A DNA stretch of 62,951 nucleotides from contig NZ_FNCJ01000032.1 of assembly GCF_900100735.1 (NCBI RefSeq), positions 1 to 62,951 on the forward strand, in the 5' to 3' direction. This DNA is from Paraburkholderia phenazinium (GTDB taxonomy: Bacteria; Pseudomonadota; Gammaproteobacteria; Burkholderiales; Burkholderiaceae). Positions 18,069 to 26,762 of this stretch are shown here, one piece after another; position 1 is the first letter of the stretch, and every line of letters starts with the position of its first letter. The translations under genes were made by a program, and so were the position numbers. A model generated the notes under the pieces. That model was not told the origin of the DNA and did no database searches. It saw only the letters and a program-made list of their open reading frames with translations.

Positions 18069-18437
18069 ATGATCGTCGACCTCAATCAAGTCATGCTGCT
18101 ACTACGTCAGCAGCTTGCCGAAAAAACTCAACGCCGGGAACGAGCTTCATCGAGCCGCCGGACATCTGGGGCGCCGCCGCAGCCGGGCAGTTCGCCTCAA
18201 GCCGCAGCCGACAGTGGGCCAGAGCTTATCCGGACGCAAATAGGTCGACTGCGCGCAGCGGGAGTGGCAGACGAGCGGCAATTGTTTCGGGTCGCCGTGG
18301 AAGGCCTGCTGCTACGCGATTTCGGCACGGACCTCACTAACGATCCCGCGTTCCAGCAAATGAGCGACTGGATCTGCGCCTGCCTGGACGAGGAACCGCA
18401 CACGAGAGAAATGCTGCGTAAGCTGATTGATAGCTAG
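18069..18437 (+). CDS. Uncharacterised last gene of the flagellar operon
   Basis: A 122-residue soluble protein that begins four bases after fliA and therefore probably belongs to the operon. Residues 1-25 look helical, 25-55 are Ser/Pro/Arg-rich and probably disordered, and 55-122 form a compact helical domain (LIRTQIGRLRAAGVADERQL, then two Cys-containing segments with MLRKLIDS at the end). I recognise no family. A small chaperone or a regulator of the adjacent sigma factor (FlgM-like role) is possible but unsupported. Its stop overlaps the convergent hydrolase gene by four bases. Confidence 0.7.
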   Translation: MIVDLNQVMLLLRQQLAEKTQRRERASSSRRTSGAPPQPGSSPQAAADSGPELIRTQIGRLRAAGVADERQLFRVAVEGLLLRDFGTDLTNDPAFQQMSDWICACLDEEPHTREMLRKLIDS

Positions 18438-19252
18438 ACCGCCGACTGAGCCCGCCGCCGCGCCACCGGGCTCGCCGCATGCACAGGGTCGAAGCCGAAG
18501 AACTCCAGCACATGATGCGCGACCAGATCGCGGTCGTTATCCGCGCAAATCATGTGATAGCTGTTCTCGACCACCACACTGCGCGCATCTTGCATTGAAC
18601 TCTGCAGAAATTCCGCCGAGCGCAGGCTCGTCAGTTCATCCTCGCGCGCATGCACGATCAACGTCGGACAGCGTGTAGCAGGCGCAGCCGTGCGCACCCA
18701 CTCCCGCATCCGGTCCACCTGCCGCACACACGCGAGCGGCACCCACGGATAGTGAAAATTGTCGCCGCGCTCGAACTTCTTTTTCACAATCGCGCGGATC
18801 AGCGGATTTTTCAGGCCGAACGGCTCCCCCTCTTCCACCTTGGTCCGCTCCGCCATGCCCGGCACGTGGTACAGCACATGACGCAACGCTCGATACCACG
18901 GCGTCGACCACCCGTCGATAAACACCGGCGCCGCCAGCAGCGCGAGCTTGCCACGCGCATGCTCCACGCGATGGCATAGCAGCAACGCGACGAGCGCCCC
19001 CATGCACATGCCCGCGACATGCAGCGTGTCGTATTGGCTTTCCAGTTCGCGGTATTGCTCGGTGACGGCATCGAGCCACGCTTCCGCCCGCACGCCGATC
19101 AGGTCCTCCGGCTGTGTACCGTGGCCCGGCAGCGTAATCATGTGCGCCTCGGTACCCGCACGCCGGAACGCCTTGTGCAGCGAGCCGAGATCGTATTGCG
19201 TACCGCCAAGTCCATGGATCAGCAGAACCCCGGTCCGGCCGGTCATGGTCAT
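18434..19252 (-). CDS. Alpha/beta hydrolase with Cys at the nucleophile position
   Basis: A 272-residue cytoplasmic alpha/beta hydrolase, closest in style to carboxylesterase/monoacylglycerol lipase proteins. The oxyanion segment LLIHGLGGTQ is at residue 11, Asp204 sits in HAREDELTS and His232 in NSYHMI. The nucleophile elbow reads AGMCMGA with Cys83 where GxSxG would have Ser. A Cys nucleophile is known in dienelactone hydrolases and PHA synthases, so the enzyme may be active on an unusual substrate. The ATG overlaps the stop of the upstream MASE1 gene (ATGA), so the two are co-transcribed. Confidence 0.88.
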   Translation of the reverse strand: MTMTGRTGVLLIHGLGGTQYDLGSLHKAFRRAGTEAHMITLPGHGTQPEDLIGVRAEAWLDAVTEQYRELESQYDTLHVAGMCMGALVALLLCHRVEHARGKLALLAAPVFIDGWSTPWYRALRHVLYHVPGMAERTKVEEGEPFGLKNPLIRAIVKKKFERGDNFHYPWVPLACVRQVDRMREWVRTAAPATRCPTLIVHAREDELTSLRSAEFLQSSMQDARSVVVENSYHMICADNDRDLVAHHVLEFFGFDPVHAASPVARRRAQSAV

Positions 19253-20544
19253 ACGTCTGCGTCCACGTAGGATCGTTCGACTTGCCAGACGCCGGCTACC
19301 ACGGTCACGTCGACGTTCGAATCCATCAGCGGCGCACCGCGATCGATCACCGTGCGGGTGCCGCCGCCCGGCTGCACGATGCGCAACGACACTGCTTCGC
19401 GATCCTCACCCGCGGCTTCGGCGCTCCAGTAGTTGTGCAGCGCCTCGCGATCGTCCGGATACAGGCGCTCGAGCACCTGCGGCACGCTGGCTAGCTGCGC
19501 GGCATCGGCGCCCTGGCCGAAGGCCAGTTGAACATCGCCGCTCCATTCGATCCGGCCAGTGGTCGGATCGAGCACGTAGGCCACCTGCTCGGCGCTGGCA
19601 AGCGCGAGCTCCATGTTGTTCTGCAATACCGCCGCGCGGTTGTGCACCAGCTCGCGGGTGGTCTTGAGGGTGCTGACGGTCAGCACCAGCAGCGACGCCA
19701 CCGCGAGATAGAGCTGCGCTTCCAGCAGCGAGCGGCCACGCTGTTCGTCGAGCATCGCGAACACGCCGTCGCCCTGCGCGGTCTGCAGGATCACGATGAT
19801 CGCCAGCATCAGCACCGACAGCGAGCCGGTGCGCCCACCGAGCAGCACCGTCACGACCACAGTCAGGAACAGCGGAATGTAGGTCAGCGCGAAGCCGACG
19901 CCAATGCCGAATTTCGCGGCGCTATTGCCGTCGAAAATCAGCATGGCGAGCACGGCGAGCAAGACGAACGAGACGATGCCTAGCACGATGTCGAAGCGCT
20001 CGTGATCGCCGGAGCGATGGGCGCGGAACCGCGACCACGACGCCAGCACCGGCGTGACGAGCACCACGCCGACAAAGTCCGACGCCGCCCAGACCGTCCA
20101 GACGTCCCAGAACCTCACGCCTTTCACAAGAGCGTACCAGGCCGCGCCGCCGACGGCGCCCAGCACGCCCGCGAGCGTGGCGGACAGGATCACCGAGCGG
20201 AGGAAATACAGGCCTTCGAGCGAAAAGCGTACGCGTTGCACGAGCCAGACCGCGAGCGCCGCCGCGCCGACTTCGTCGAGGGTGAACAGGAGCGCGTTGA
20301 ACAGGTTGCCTTGCTCGACGGCGCTCAAGGCGAGTTGCGCGACGAGGAACGCAATGCAGACCGGCAGCCATTGACGCACCGGCCGCAGCATGAAGGCCGC
20401 CACGGTGACGCCCGCCGGCAACCAGATATAACCGGTGCCGCGCACGGGCCCATTGAGCTGGTGCGAAACGTAGCCGCACGCGAAGTACAGCAGCGCCCAC
20501 AGGAGCGGCGTGACGAGTCTCGGCTTCGAGAGTGAGGTGGCCAT
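19249..20544 (-). CDS. MASE1 membrane sensor with PAS-like tail and no output domain
   Basis: A 431-residue inner-membrane protein. Residues 10-305 hold about eight hydrophobic segments and the MASE1 pattern (GYIWLPAGVTVAAFMLRP, then VWTVWAASDFVGVVLVTP). Residues 320-425 resemble a PAS domain (AYVLDPTTGRIEWSGD). MASE1 usually precedes a GGDEF, EAL or histidine-kinase domain. Here the chain ends after the PAS-like region, so signalling would need a partner. The downstream hydrolase gene is coupled to it by a four-base overlap. Confidence 0.85.
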   Translation of the reverse strand: MATSLSKPRLVTPLLWALLYFACGYVSHQLNGPVRGTGYIWLPAGVTVAAFMLRPVRQWLPVCIAFLVAQLALSAVEQGNLFNALLFTLDEVGAAALAVWLVQRVRFSLEGLYFLRSVILSATLAGVLGAVGGAAWYALVKGVRFWDVWTVWAASDFVGVVLVTPVLASWSRFRAHRSGDHERFDIVLGIVSFVLLAVLAMLIFDGNSAAKFGIGVGFALTYIPLFLTVVVTVLLGGRTGSLSVLMLAIIVILQTAQGDGVFAMLDEQRGRSLLEAQLYLAVASLLVLTVSTLKTTRELVHNRAAVLQNNMELALASAEQVAYVLDPTTGRIEWSGDVQLAFGQGADAAQLASVPQVLERLYPDDREALHNYWSAEAAGEDREAVSLRIVQPGGGTRTVIDRGAPLMDSNVDVTVVAGVWQVERSYVDADV

Positions 20545-20705
20545 CGACAGTATCCTAGAGTCCCATCATGCGCATGACGATAGTGCCGTGCGGGAGTGCG
20601 CCGCGATAAGACCGGCGAGGCGAGCAACAGGTGCCAAAAAGGCGCCATTATAAAGACTCGCCCACTCGCGACTCACTCGCGACTCACGCGCGGGCTGAGC
20701 GACGG

Positions 20706-21593
20706 CTAAACGCTGCGCAAACCTGGCACCCCGCTCCTCACCAATTCCCGTGGCGTCACCCCCAACAGGCGGTTCATCCAGTGCGCCATATGGCTCTGGT
20801 GCGCGAAGCCGGTCTCGAGCGCCACCTGGCTCGCGCTAAGCGCGCCTTGCAGCAACAGCGCCCTCGCCCGCTCGACACGCCGCTGCACGACATACTGATG
20901 CACCGGCATCCCGAACGTCTCCCGGAACAGCACCTTGAAATGCGGCACGCTCAGCCCGGCGAGCGCGGCTAGTTCGGTGAGCGTGAGACTCTGATCGAGA
21001 TGACTCTCGACAAACTCGACCAGCCGCACGGCCGTGCGCGGCGCGAGCCGCTGACGGCGCTTACCCTCGAGCGCCGGCGCCCCTTCGATCAAACGCACGA
21101 GCATCGCCGTGCCGAGGCTCTCCGCGTAGAGCGGATCGGACGCGTCATCGGCTTCGAGCTCGGCGCGCAAGGCCCACGCCAGATGCTGAAAGCGCGGATC
21201 GCGCATCTGAAACTGTGGACGGATCTGCGCCTCGCTGCCGCGCAGTTCCATCTGCTCGAACGTCCTGCGCGCGAACGCGTCGGCAAACCAGACGGTGAAG
21301 ATGGTGCAGTCGGCTTCGTCGGCCCATTGACCATCGAGTCCTGCGGGAATCACATCGGTGTCACCCGGCGACTGCAGGCGCGCGTGGCGCCGCTCGTTGC
21401 ACAGGCAGCGTGCCTTGACCGGTGCGCTGACGTGAATCCCTACCCGGTGATGCGCCAGCGCCGGAATCCGATGCACGCCTGCGGCCACCTGGACCAGCTC
21501 CGCGCCGAAGCCCTGCCAGCCGAGGCCGGTGCTCGTACGCAAACTGATGCGCGAGCCTGAGTGCGGCGTCGGGATCGGAATCACAGCGTTCAT
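20706..21593 (-). CDS. AraC-family transcriptional regulator
   Basis: A 295-residue regulator. The N-terminal half is a cupin-like effector domain. The C-terminal 100 residues contain the two AraC helix-turn-helix units (SLTLTELAALAGLSVPHFK, then SASQVALETGFAHQSHMAHW). It is divergently transcribed from the NmrA-like gene at 21817 across a 223-base gap, so that gene is its most likely target. The ligand is not deducible. Confidence 0.93.
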   Translation of the reverse strand: MNAVIPIPTPHSGSRISLRTSTGLGWQGFGAELVQVAAGVHRIPALAHHRVGIHVSAPVKARCLCNERRHARLQSPGDTDVIPAGLDGQWADEADCTIFTVWFADAFARRTFEQMELRGSEAQIRPQFQMRDPRFQHLAWALRAELEADDASDPLYAESLGTAMLVRLIEGAPALEGKRRQRLAPRTAVRLVEFVESHLDQSLTLTELAALAGLSVPHFKVLFRETFGMPVHQYVVQRRVERARALLLQGALSASQVALETGFAHQSHMAHWMNRLLGVTPRELVRSGVPGLRSV

Positions 21594-21816
21594 GGCGGGC
21601 CCTCCTGGGTAGCGGCAGATGTCGCCTGCATTGTGCGGTGTTTTTGCGCAGGTTGCTCATTGTGCTTGAAGCAGCGTGTCGTCCGGCTTCGCCCATCCAT
21701 CGTCACCCGCCGGTGCGAAAACAATCATCCGGATCTGCTCACGGCCATCCGTCTATGCGCGTCTTACCGGGTGACCGCTCCTATGATGGCCACACTCTAT
21801 CCACAAGGAGCACAAC

Positions 21817-22716
21817 GTGTTCGTGATATTTGGAGCATCAGGCAATGCAGGCAGCGTCACAGCGGCCCGGCTACGCGAGGCGGGTTGCGCCGTACGCGCG
21901 GTCGTCCGTCATGAGCACCAGGGCGAGCAGTTGGCAAAGCTCGGCTGCGAGATCGCGTTAGCCGACCTCAACGACCGGGCCTCGGTCGCCAGCGCGATCG
22001 AGGGCGCAGACGCGATCCAAATTCTCTGCCCGGTACCGCGCGCCGATCCTCAGCCCGCCGAATCGATGCGGCGCATGATCGCCACCGCGGCGAGCGCGTT
22101 GCGGGCCAATCCGCCACCGCGGCTCCTCGCATTGTCCGACTATGGCGCGGAACTGGATCGCGGCACCGGCATCACGCTGTTGTTTCACTACCTGGAGACT
22201 CAGTTAAAGCCGGTGGAGAGCCACCTGACCTTCCTGCGCGCAGCGGAGCATATGCAGAACTGGGGGCGTGTGATGGCGGGTGCGCTGAAGGCAGGCGTAC
22301 TGCCGAGTCTGCATCATCCGCTTGCCAAGCGGTTTCCGAGCGTCGCCGCGCAGGATGTGGGCCGGCTCGCCGCCGATCTGCTGCTCGACCACGATCCGGC
22401 CGGCGAGGTCACGCCCCGGATTGTCAGCATCGAAGGACCGCAGCGCATCAGCGCGCTCGACGTCGCCCGCACGCTGGGCGAGTTAAGCGGACGCCAGGTG
22501 GTTGCGCATGAACTGCCGCGCGACGCATGGACGCCGATGCTGCTGCGCGCCGGACTCAGCGCCGAGCACGCGCAGTTGATCACGGATCTCTACGAGACGC
22601 ACAACAACGGCCGCATCGATGTCGAAGCGGGTGTCGGCGAGCGGCGTTTCGGGACCACGGCACTTGCGGAGGTGCTGGCGGCGCTGCTGCCCCGTGTCGA
22701 AGCGGCCGCGAGCTAA
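21817..22716 (+). CDS. NmrA-like NAD(P)-binding protein
   Basis: A 299-residue atypical short-chain dehydrogenase. The N-terminal glycine motif GASGNAGSVTA (residues 6-16) and R-rich NADP-preferring loop (VVRHEHQG) mark a Rossmann fold; D-L-N-D at about 50 is also typical. There is no catalytic YxxxK, as in NmrA/YwnB and QorB-like proteins, which act as quinone reductases or redox sensors. The GTG start follows AAGGAGC at good spacing. The upstream AraC gene is divergent. Confidence 0.85.
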   Translation: MFVIFGASGNAGSVTAARLREAGCAVRAVVRHEHQGEQLAKLGCEIALADLNDRASVASAIEGADAIQILCPVPRADPQPAESMRRMIATAASALRANPPPRLLALSDYGAELDRGTGITLLFHYLETQLKPVESHLTFLRAAEHMQNWGRVMAGALKAGVLPSLHHPLAKRFPSVAAQDVGRLAADLLLDHDPAGEVTPRIVSIEGPQRISALDVARTLGELSGRQVVAHELPRDAWTPMLLRAGLSAEHAQLITDLYETHNNGRIDVEAGVGERRFGTTALAEVLAALLPRVEAAAS

Positions 22717-22750
22717 GCGCGCGGTGACGCGGTTCAACCTGGAGAAAACG

Positions 22751-22972
22751 ATGTCGACCTGCCCTTTGCTGCGCATGTACTTAACGCCACCGCTATCAGC
22801 GAGCCTGGCGAAGCCGACCACCGGCAGTCCCACCGCAGACACACGAGTCAAACGCAAGGGACAGCTATGGCTTGCGGTCTTGCTCAGCGTGGCAGGACTG
22901 GCCGGCTTCTATCAGCTCCGGCAAGTGCTAAATGCGCTGCCTGATAGCAACGACGACTTTATCTACTTTTGA
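22751..22972 (+). CDS. Small single-pass membrane protein
   Basis: A 73-residue protein with ATG 22751 directly after the strong ribosome-binding site GGAGAAAACG. Residues 37-55 (LWLAVLLSVAGLAGFYQL) form one membrane helix. The tail is acidic and aromatic (SNDDFIYF). It lies 34 bases after the NmrA-like gene and may share its transcript. I recognise no family. Confidence 0.55.
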   Translation: MSTCPLLRMYLTPPLSASLAKPTTGSPTADTRVKRKGQLWLAVLLSVAGLAGFYQLRQVLNALPDSNDDFIYF

Positions 22973-23020
22973 TGCTCGGCACGGCCGCACTGCGACATCC
23001 AGGACGAATAGAGTTCTACC

Positions 23021-23692
23021 CTATTCGTTTTCGTCGAAGTAATGCCCGAACTTGACCTGCTTGGTACGGATATAGCGCTCGTTTTCCTCGCGCATCGGAA
23101 TCGCCAGCGCTACCCGCTCGCACACGGGAATGCCGTGCTGCGACAGGGTGTCGAACTTCTTCGGATTGTTGCTCATCAGCTTCACCGAACTGACTTTCAG
23201 CGTCCGCAGAATGCCGGCGGCCGAGTCGTATTCGCGCGAGTCGTCAGGCAAGCCGAGATCGAGATTGGCCTCAACCGTGTCGCGCCCCTGCTCCTGCAGC
23301 GCATAGGCGCGGATCTTGTTCGACAGGCCGATGCCGCGCCCTTCATGGCCACGCAGATACAGCAGCACGCCGCGACCCTCGGCGGCGATATAGCGCAGCG
23401 CGAGATCGAGTTGCTCGCCGCAGTCGCAACGGTACGAGCCGAGCACGTCGCCGGTCAGGCATTCCGAATGCAGGCGCGTGAGCACCGGTTCGCTGCTGGC
23501 GACGTCGCCCATCACAAGCGCCAGATGCTCGGCGCCACTGTCGCAAACGCGAAAAACATAAGACGTGAACGTGCCGTAACGGGTGGGAAGCGTGGCGACC
23601 GCGTCGAGAACGACGCATTCACCGTTATGTTGGCCGTCTGCGTTCGACGGATCGTGAGGCGTGAGCATGGCGATAGGCAAAGGCACTGACAT
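23021..23692 (-). CDS. ribA: GTP cyclohydrolase II
   Basis: A 223-residue enzyme that converts GTP to 2,5-diamino-6-ribosylamino-4-pyrimidinone phosphate, the first step of riboflavin synthesis. The zinc ligands are visible as three Cys in SECLTGDVLGSYRCDCGEQ, followed by LRGHEGRGIGL and KLMSNNPKKFD. It is the free-standing form without a RibB domain. No FMN riboswitch is apparent upstream. Length and all core motifs are normal. Confidence 0.96.
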   Translation of the reverse strand: MSVPLPIAMLTPHDPSNADGQHNGECVVLDAVATLPTRYGTFTSYVFRVCDSGAEHLALVMGDVASSEPVLTRLHSECLTGDVLGSYRCDCGEQLDLALRYIAAEGRGVLLYLRGHEGRGIGLSNKIRAYALQEQGRDTVEANLDLGLPDDSREYDSAAGILRTLKVSSVKLMSNNPKKFDTLSQHGIPVCERVALAIPMREENERYIRTKQVKFGHYFDENE

Positions 23693-23949
23693 GAACCCGT
23701 GAACAACCGGGGATAAAGTATGGAACTGGAGTTTACCGCTAATCGGCGTGGCGCACCTGCAAGCCCGTACACGGCGCAGTACGCGGGAGGCGTAATTGAC
23801 TCCGTTCGCTATGCCTTTTACCAGAAGTGTGCCACCAGGTATTTGCCCATGCGTGTCTGGCGGGCGGCTGCGGCCTATACTGGAAACGCCTGTCCTCTAC
23901 GACCGCACGTCAGATACCGGCGTGCTGCACTGCGATACGGAGCCGCTCC

Positions 23950-24390
23950 ATGACTAGCGTTGCGCAACTTCTCAAATCGAAACCGAGTCAAGACGTCTAC
24001 ACGGTTGCGGCCGAAGACTCTGTCTACAACGCGATCAAACTGATGGCGGACAAGCAGATCGGCGCGCTGGTGGTGACCGATGGCGACAGCATCGCCGGCA
24101 TCATCACAGAGCGCGACTATGCCCGCAAGGTCGTGCTGATGGACCGTTCGTCCAAGGCCACGCCGGTGCGCGACATCATGAGCAAGGCCGTGCGCTTCGT
24201 GCATCTCACCCAGACCACCGACGAATGCATGGCGCTGATGACCGAGCGGCGCATGCGCCACCTGCCGGTGATCGATCAGGACAAGCTGGTGGGAATGGTA
24301 TCGATCGGCGACCTGGTCAAGAACATCATCGCCGAGCAGCAGTTCACCATCCAGCAGCTCGAGTTCTACATTACTGGCGAGCACCCCTGA
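23950..24390 (+). CDS. Tandem CBS-domain protein
   Basis: A 146-residue protein made of two CBS motifs (residues 15-65 and 80-135) forming one Bateman module, expected to bind adenine nucleotides or similar ligands. Motifs include IGALVVTDGDSIAGIITERD and RMRHLPVIDQDKLVGMVSIG. No effector domain is attached. The ATG at 23950 gives the conserved start (MTSVAQLLKSK); the frame upstream is not supported by any domain. Confidence 0.92.
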   Translation: MTSVAQLLKSKPSQDVYTVAAEDSVYNAIKLMADKQIGALVVTDGDSIAGIITERDYARKVVLMDRSSKATPVRDIMSKAVRFVHLTQTTDECMALMTERRMRHLPVIDQDKLVGMVSIGDLVKNIIAEQQFTIQQLEFYITGEHP

Positions 24391-24454
24391 GCGCCGTCTG
24401 ACCGGCTGCTCAGACGACCCAGCAAGCCATCTTCGCCGCCACGGCTGCAGACGC

Positions 24455-24485
24455 AAAAAGAGCCCAAGCCCGCAAAGGGTTGGGC
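24455..24485 (-). terminator. Rho-independent terminator
   Basis: GCCCAA...TTGGGC forms a GC-rich hairpin with a few extra inner pairs. On the minus strand it is followed by CTCTTTTTG. It would end the transcript of the DUF4148 gene about 175 bases after its stop, and may also stop the CBS gene from the other side. Confidence 0.6.
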
Positions 24486-24660
24486 GAAGCTACCTTGCGG
24501 CAGCGGAGGTTCCTGAATTTCGTGGCAGCGGTTATGCGGCTCGCATGAAATGCGGCGACGCCCCGCTCTGCCTGGTCGCGTGGCGCACCACCCGGTGCGC
24601 ACGCCTGGCTTACTCCCGCACTAACCGGCTCGGGTGCGGGCTCCCTGAGCGTTGGTCCGC

Positions 24661-25017
24661 TTACTGGCCGCCAAAGTAGATGCTTTGGTTCGCCCGTAGA
24701 GGCTGGGTCGGTTGCATCGAACCCGAGGCCGACGAGCCGCTCGTCGACGGGCCGTAGCCGCTCGTATCCGCAACGCTGTTTTGCGCAACCGGCGGGTTTT
24801 GTGCCTGAACGCGCTGTTCAGCGGCCTGGATGTCAGCCGGATAGGTGGCGTCATTGGCGCTGGCAGGGTTGTAGCCGGCCTGTTCCAGCTGGATCAGTTG
24901 ATTCTTGACTTCAGCACGTGTGATGGGCTGCTGGTTCGTGTCCGCGGCTTGGGCGAACGAGGCAACCGGCGCCGCGAGCAGTGCGGCAATAGCGACAGCT
25001 TGAATGAGCGACTTCAT
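24661..25017 (-). CDS. DUF4148 family secreted protein
   Basis: A 118-residue protein. The ATG at 25017 follows GGAGGT and starts a typical signal peptide (MKSLIQAVAIAALLAAPVAS, ending at A-Q-A near residue 24). The conserved segment ITRAEVKNQLIQLEQAGYNP matches DUF4148, a family abundant in Burkholderiaceae and of unknown function. The C-terminal half is Ser/Gln/Pro-rich and probably disordered. Expected location is the periplasm. Confidence 0.9.
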   Translation of the reverse strand: MKSLIQAVAIAALLAAPVASFAQAADTNQQPITRAEVKNQLIQLEQAGYNPASANDATYPADIQAAEQRVQAQNPPVAQNSVADTSGYGPSTSGSSASGSMQPTQPLRANQSIYFGGQ

Positions 25018-25292
25018 GATGTTGACCTCCAGACTTGGTTTTTTGGCTTCGCTTGGCACACCGTGTGGGAAGCGAGTGATTCCAGTCTAGTCAGCACAAC
25101 CCCAAGGGAAAACCCTTAATTACGAGATACATAATTGCGAGATTCGCAAGGGTCATCAGGGAACTTGAAGCAAATACGCTCGACCTGTCAGCTTTAGCGT
25201 AGCAATTACTCGTTTCGTAAGCTTTGAAGGCGGACCGTTAAGCAAAGACTCCCTAAACCGGTCGCTCTTGCCGAAACCTCTGTCGACCAGGG

Positions 25293-25919
25293 TCACAGGA
25301 TGGCACGCGTCAGGAGCAGCTTGCGCGGCCCGCTGACGAAGGGGCTGCCCGGTTCGTAGAAGCGCAATGGCTGGTGCATTTCGCGCGACAGGCCGATGCG
25401 CCGGCCGACGCCAATCGGCCCGTCCCTGCCCTCGATCCGGCCGATCCATAGATCGCGGCCGGTACACAGATCCCGTCCGTCGAACGCTTGCGTAATGCCG
25501 AACGCTTGCGTGAGGCGGCCCGGTCCACGTGCGAGGTCGCGCGGTTTGACACCAGGACGACGCGCCTCCATGAGTGGAAGACCTTCGAGCGGTTCAAGCG
25601 CGCGAATCAGGATGCCGGCGCCCGTGCCTTCCGCTTCGCTCGACATATTCAGCATGATTGACACGCCGTAGGTGAGCCGCACGTAGGCATGGCCTCGCGC
25701 CAGAAACATCGAGGCGTTGTAGCTGCGCAGCCCCCCAAACGCATGACTGGTGGAATCGCCGAGCGGATAGGCTTCGGTCTCGACGATCCGGCCGCTGATG
25801 CGTCCTTCGGGGAGGTCGTGCACGAGATACTTGCCCACCATGTAACGGGCCAGCTCGACGGTATCGACCGGCAGATCGTCACGCCGCAGCGGCAGGATAG
25901 GCAGCAACGCAGAAGTCAT
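25293..25919 (-). CDS. 3-methyladenine DNA glycosylase (AAG/Mpg family)
   Basis: A 208-residue base-excision repair enzyme. The catalytic Glu lies in GRIVETEAYPLGD, followed by the conserved SHAFGG and the R-GHAYVRLTYG segment. GPGRLTQAFGI and the C-terminal PGSPFVSG complete the family pattern. The start is set at ATG 25919 (MTSALLP), because the preceding codons have no homology-like features. Length is normal. Confidence 0.93.
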   Translation of the reverse strand: MTSALLPILPLRRDDLPVDTVELARYMVGKYLVHDLPEGRISGRIVETEAYPLGDSTSHAFGGLRSYNASMFLARGHAYVRLTYGVSIMLNMSSEAEGTGAGILIRALEPLEGLPLMEARRPGVKPRDLARGPGRLTQAFGITQAFDGRDLCTGRDLWIGRIEGRDGPIGVGRRIGLSREMHQPLRFYEPGSPFVSGPRKLLLTRAIL

Positions 25920-26271
25920 GGCGTTATGCGGCAACAAAGTTGTCTCCCACGGGCGTTTGTTCTACGGCTACAAGGTGGCAATACCGTGCAATGACTGTCT
26001 CTATGTTGGCGTGTCAAGTCAATCCGTTGTGCCAAAGCAGCATTCCGCTGTACGGCTGCGTTCAAAATTCTTTCAAGTGGAGTATTGTTACAGTCCGGCC
26101 AGTAGCACAGCCCTTGCCGGCCTGCGCGTGCCTCGGCCCGCTTGATCAGCAGACAGGTTTGCATCGCTCGCAGCATCGTTTCACTCAGATTTGATCCCGA
26201 AGTACCCGTTGGTGCAATCCTGCGGTTTCCGTCCGGAACCGTGATGAATCATGACAACAGGAGAAAGTTGA
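25920..26271 (+). other. Intergenic region without a recognisable gene
   Basis: This 352-base gap separates the divergent glycosylase and BON genes and should contain both promoters. I see the BON ribosome-binding site (AGGAGAAAG, just before 26272) but no convincing -35/-10 pair, tRNA or conserved small frame. Confidence 0.4.
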
Positions 26272-26628
26272 ATGAAAGCATTCCAGGCAATCAAGCTTAT
26301 CGGTGGTGCACTCATCGTCGCGGCATCTCTCAACGCCTATGCACAAAGCAGCGATGCAATGGCAGCATCGGGCACGATGGCTGCCCCGAGCGCAAAGGCG
26401 ACCAAGGCCTCCAACCGCGCTCTGGAACGCAGCGTGCGTAAGACGCTGTCCAAGACGAAGGGCCTGAGCGTGACCAACATCACGGTTCGTGCACGCAGCG
26501 GCGCCGTGACGTTGGAAGGTTCGGTGCCGGAGCAACCGCAAGTCGATCTGGCTACGCAAGCGGCTCAAGGTGTGGCTGGCGTGACGTCGGTGAAGAACGC
26601 ACTGACGATCCGCGCGATCGGTCAGTAA
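26272..26628 (+). CDS. BON-domain periplasmic protein
   Basis: A 118-residue protein with a signal peptide (residues 1-23, ending AYA) and one BON domain (residues 50-118: VRKTLSKTKGLSVTNITVRA, then GAVTLEGSVPEQPQ). BON domains bind phospholipid membranes, and such proteins often respond to envelope or osmotic stress. A single BON domain is less than OsmY, which has two. The strong terminator after it indicates a monocistronic unit. Confidence 0.9.
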   Translation: MKAFQAIKLIGGALIVAASLNAYAQSSDAMAASGTMAAPSAKATKASNRALERSVRKTLSKTKGLSVTNITVRARSGAVTLEGSVPEQPQVDLATQAAQGVAGVTSVKNALTIRAIGQ

Positions 26629-26674
26629 CCTGGCCATTGGCCTCGCCACCAGGCAGGCCAATAGCGCATCAGAC

Positions 26675-26717
26675 CGGGCCCAACCCTGGATCGCTCAGGG
26701 TTGGGCCCGTTTAATTT
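26675..26717 (+). terminator. Strong Rho-independent terminator
   Basis: CGGGCCCAACCCT and AGGGTTGGGCCCG form a perfect 13-bp stem with a 9-base loop, followed by TTTAATTT. It ends the BON gene transcript 47 bases after the stop and can also slow transcripts of the opposing acyl-CoA dehydrogenase gene. Confidence 0.92.
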
Positions 26718-26762
26718 GCCAAGCCCTATCGTCAAACCCAGTCGTCAGGCCCTCAGGATTTT

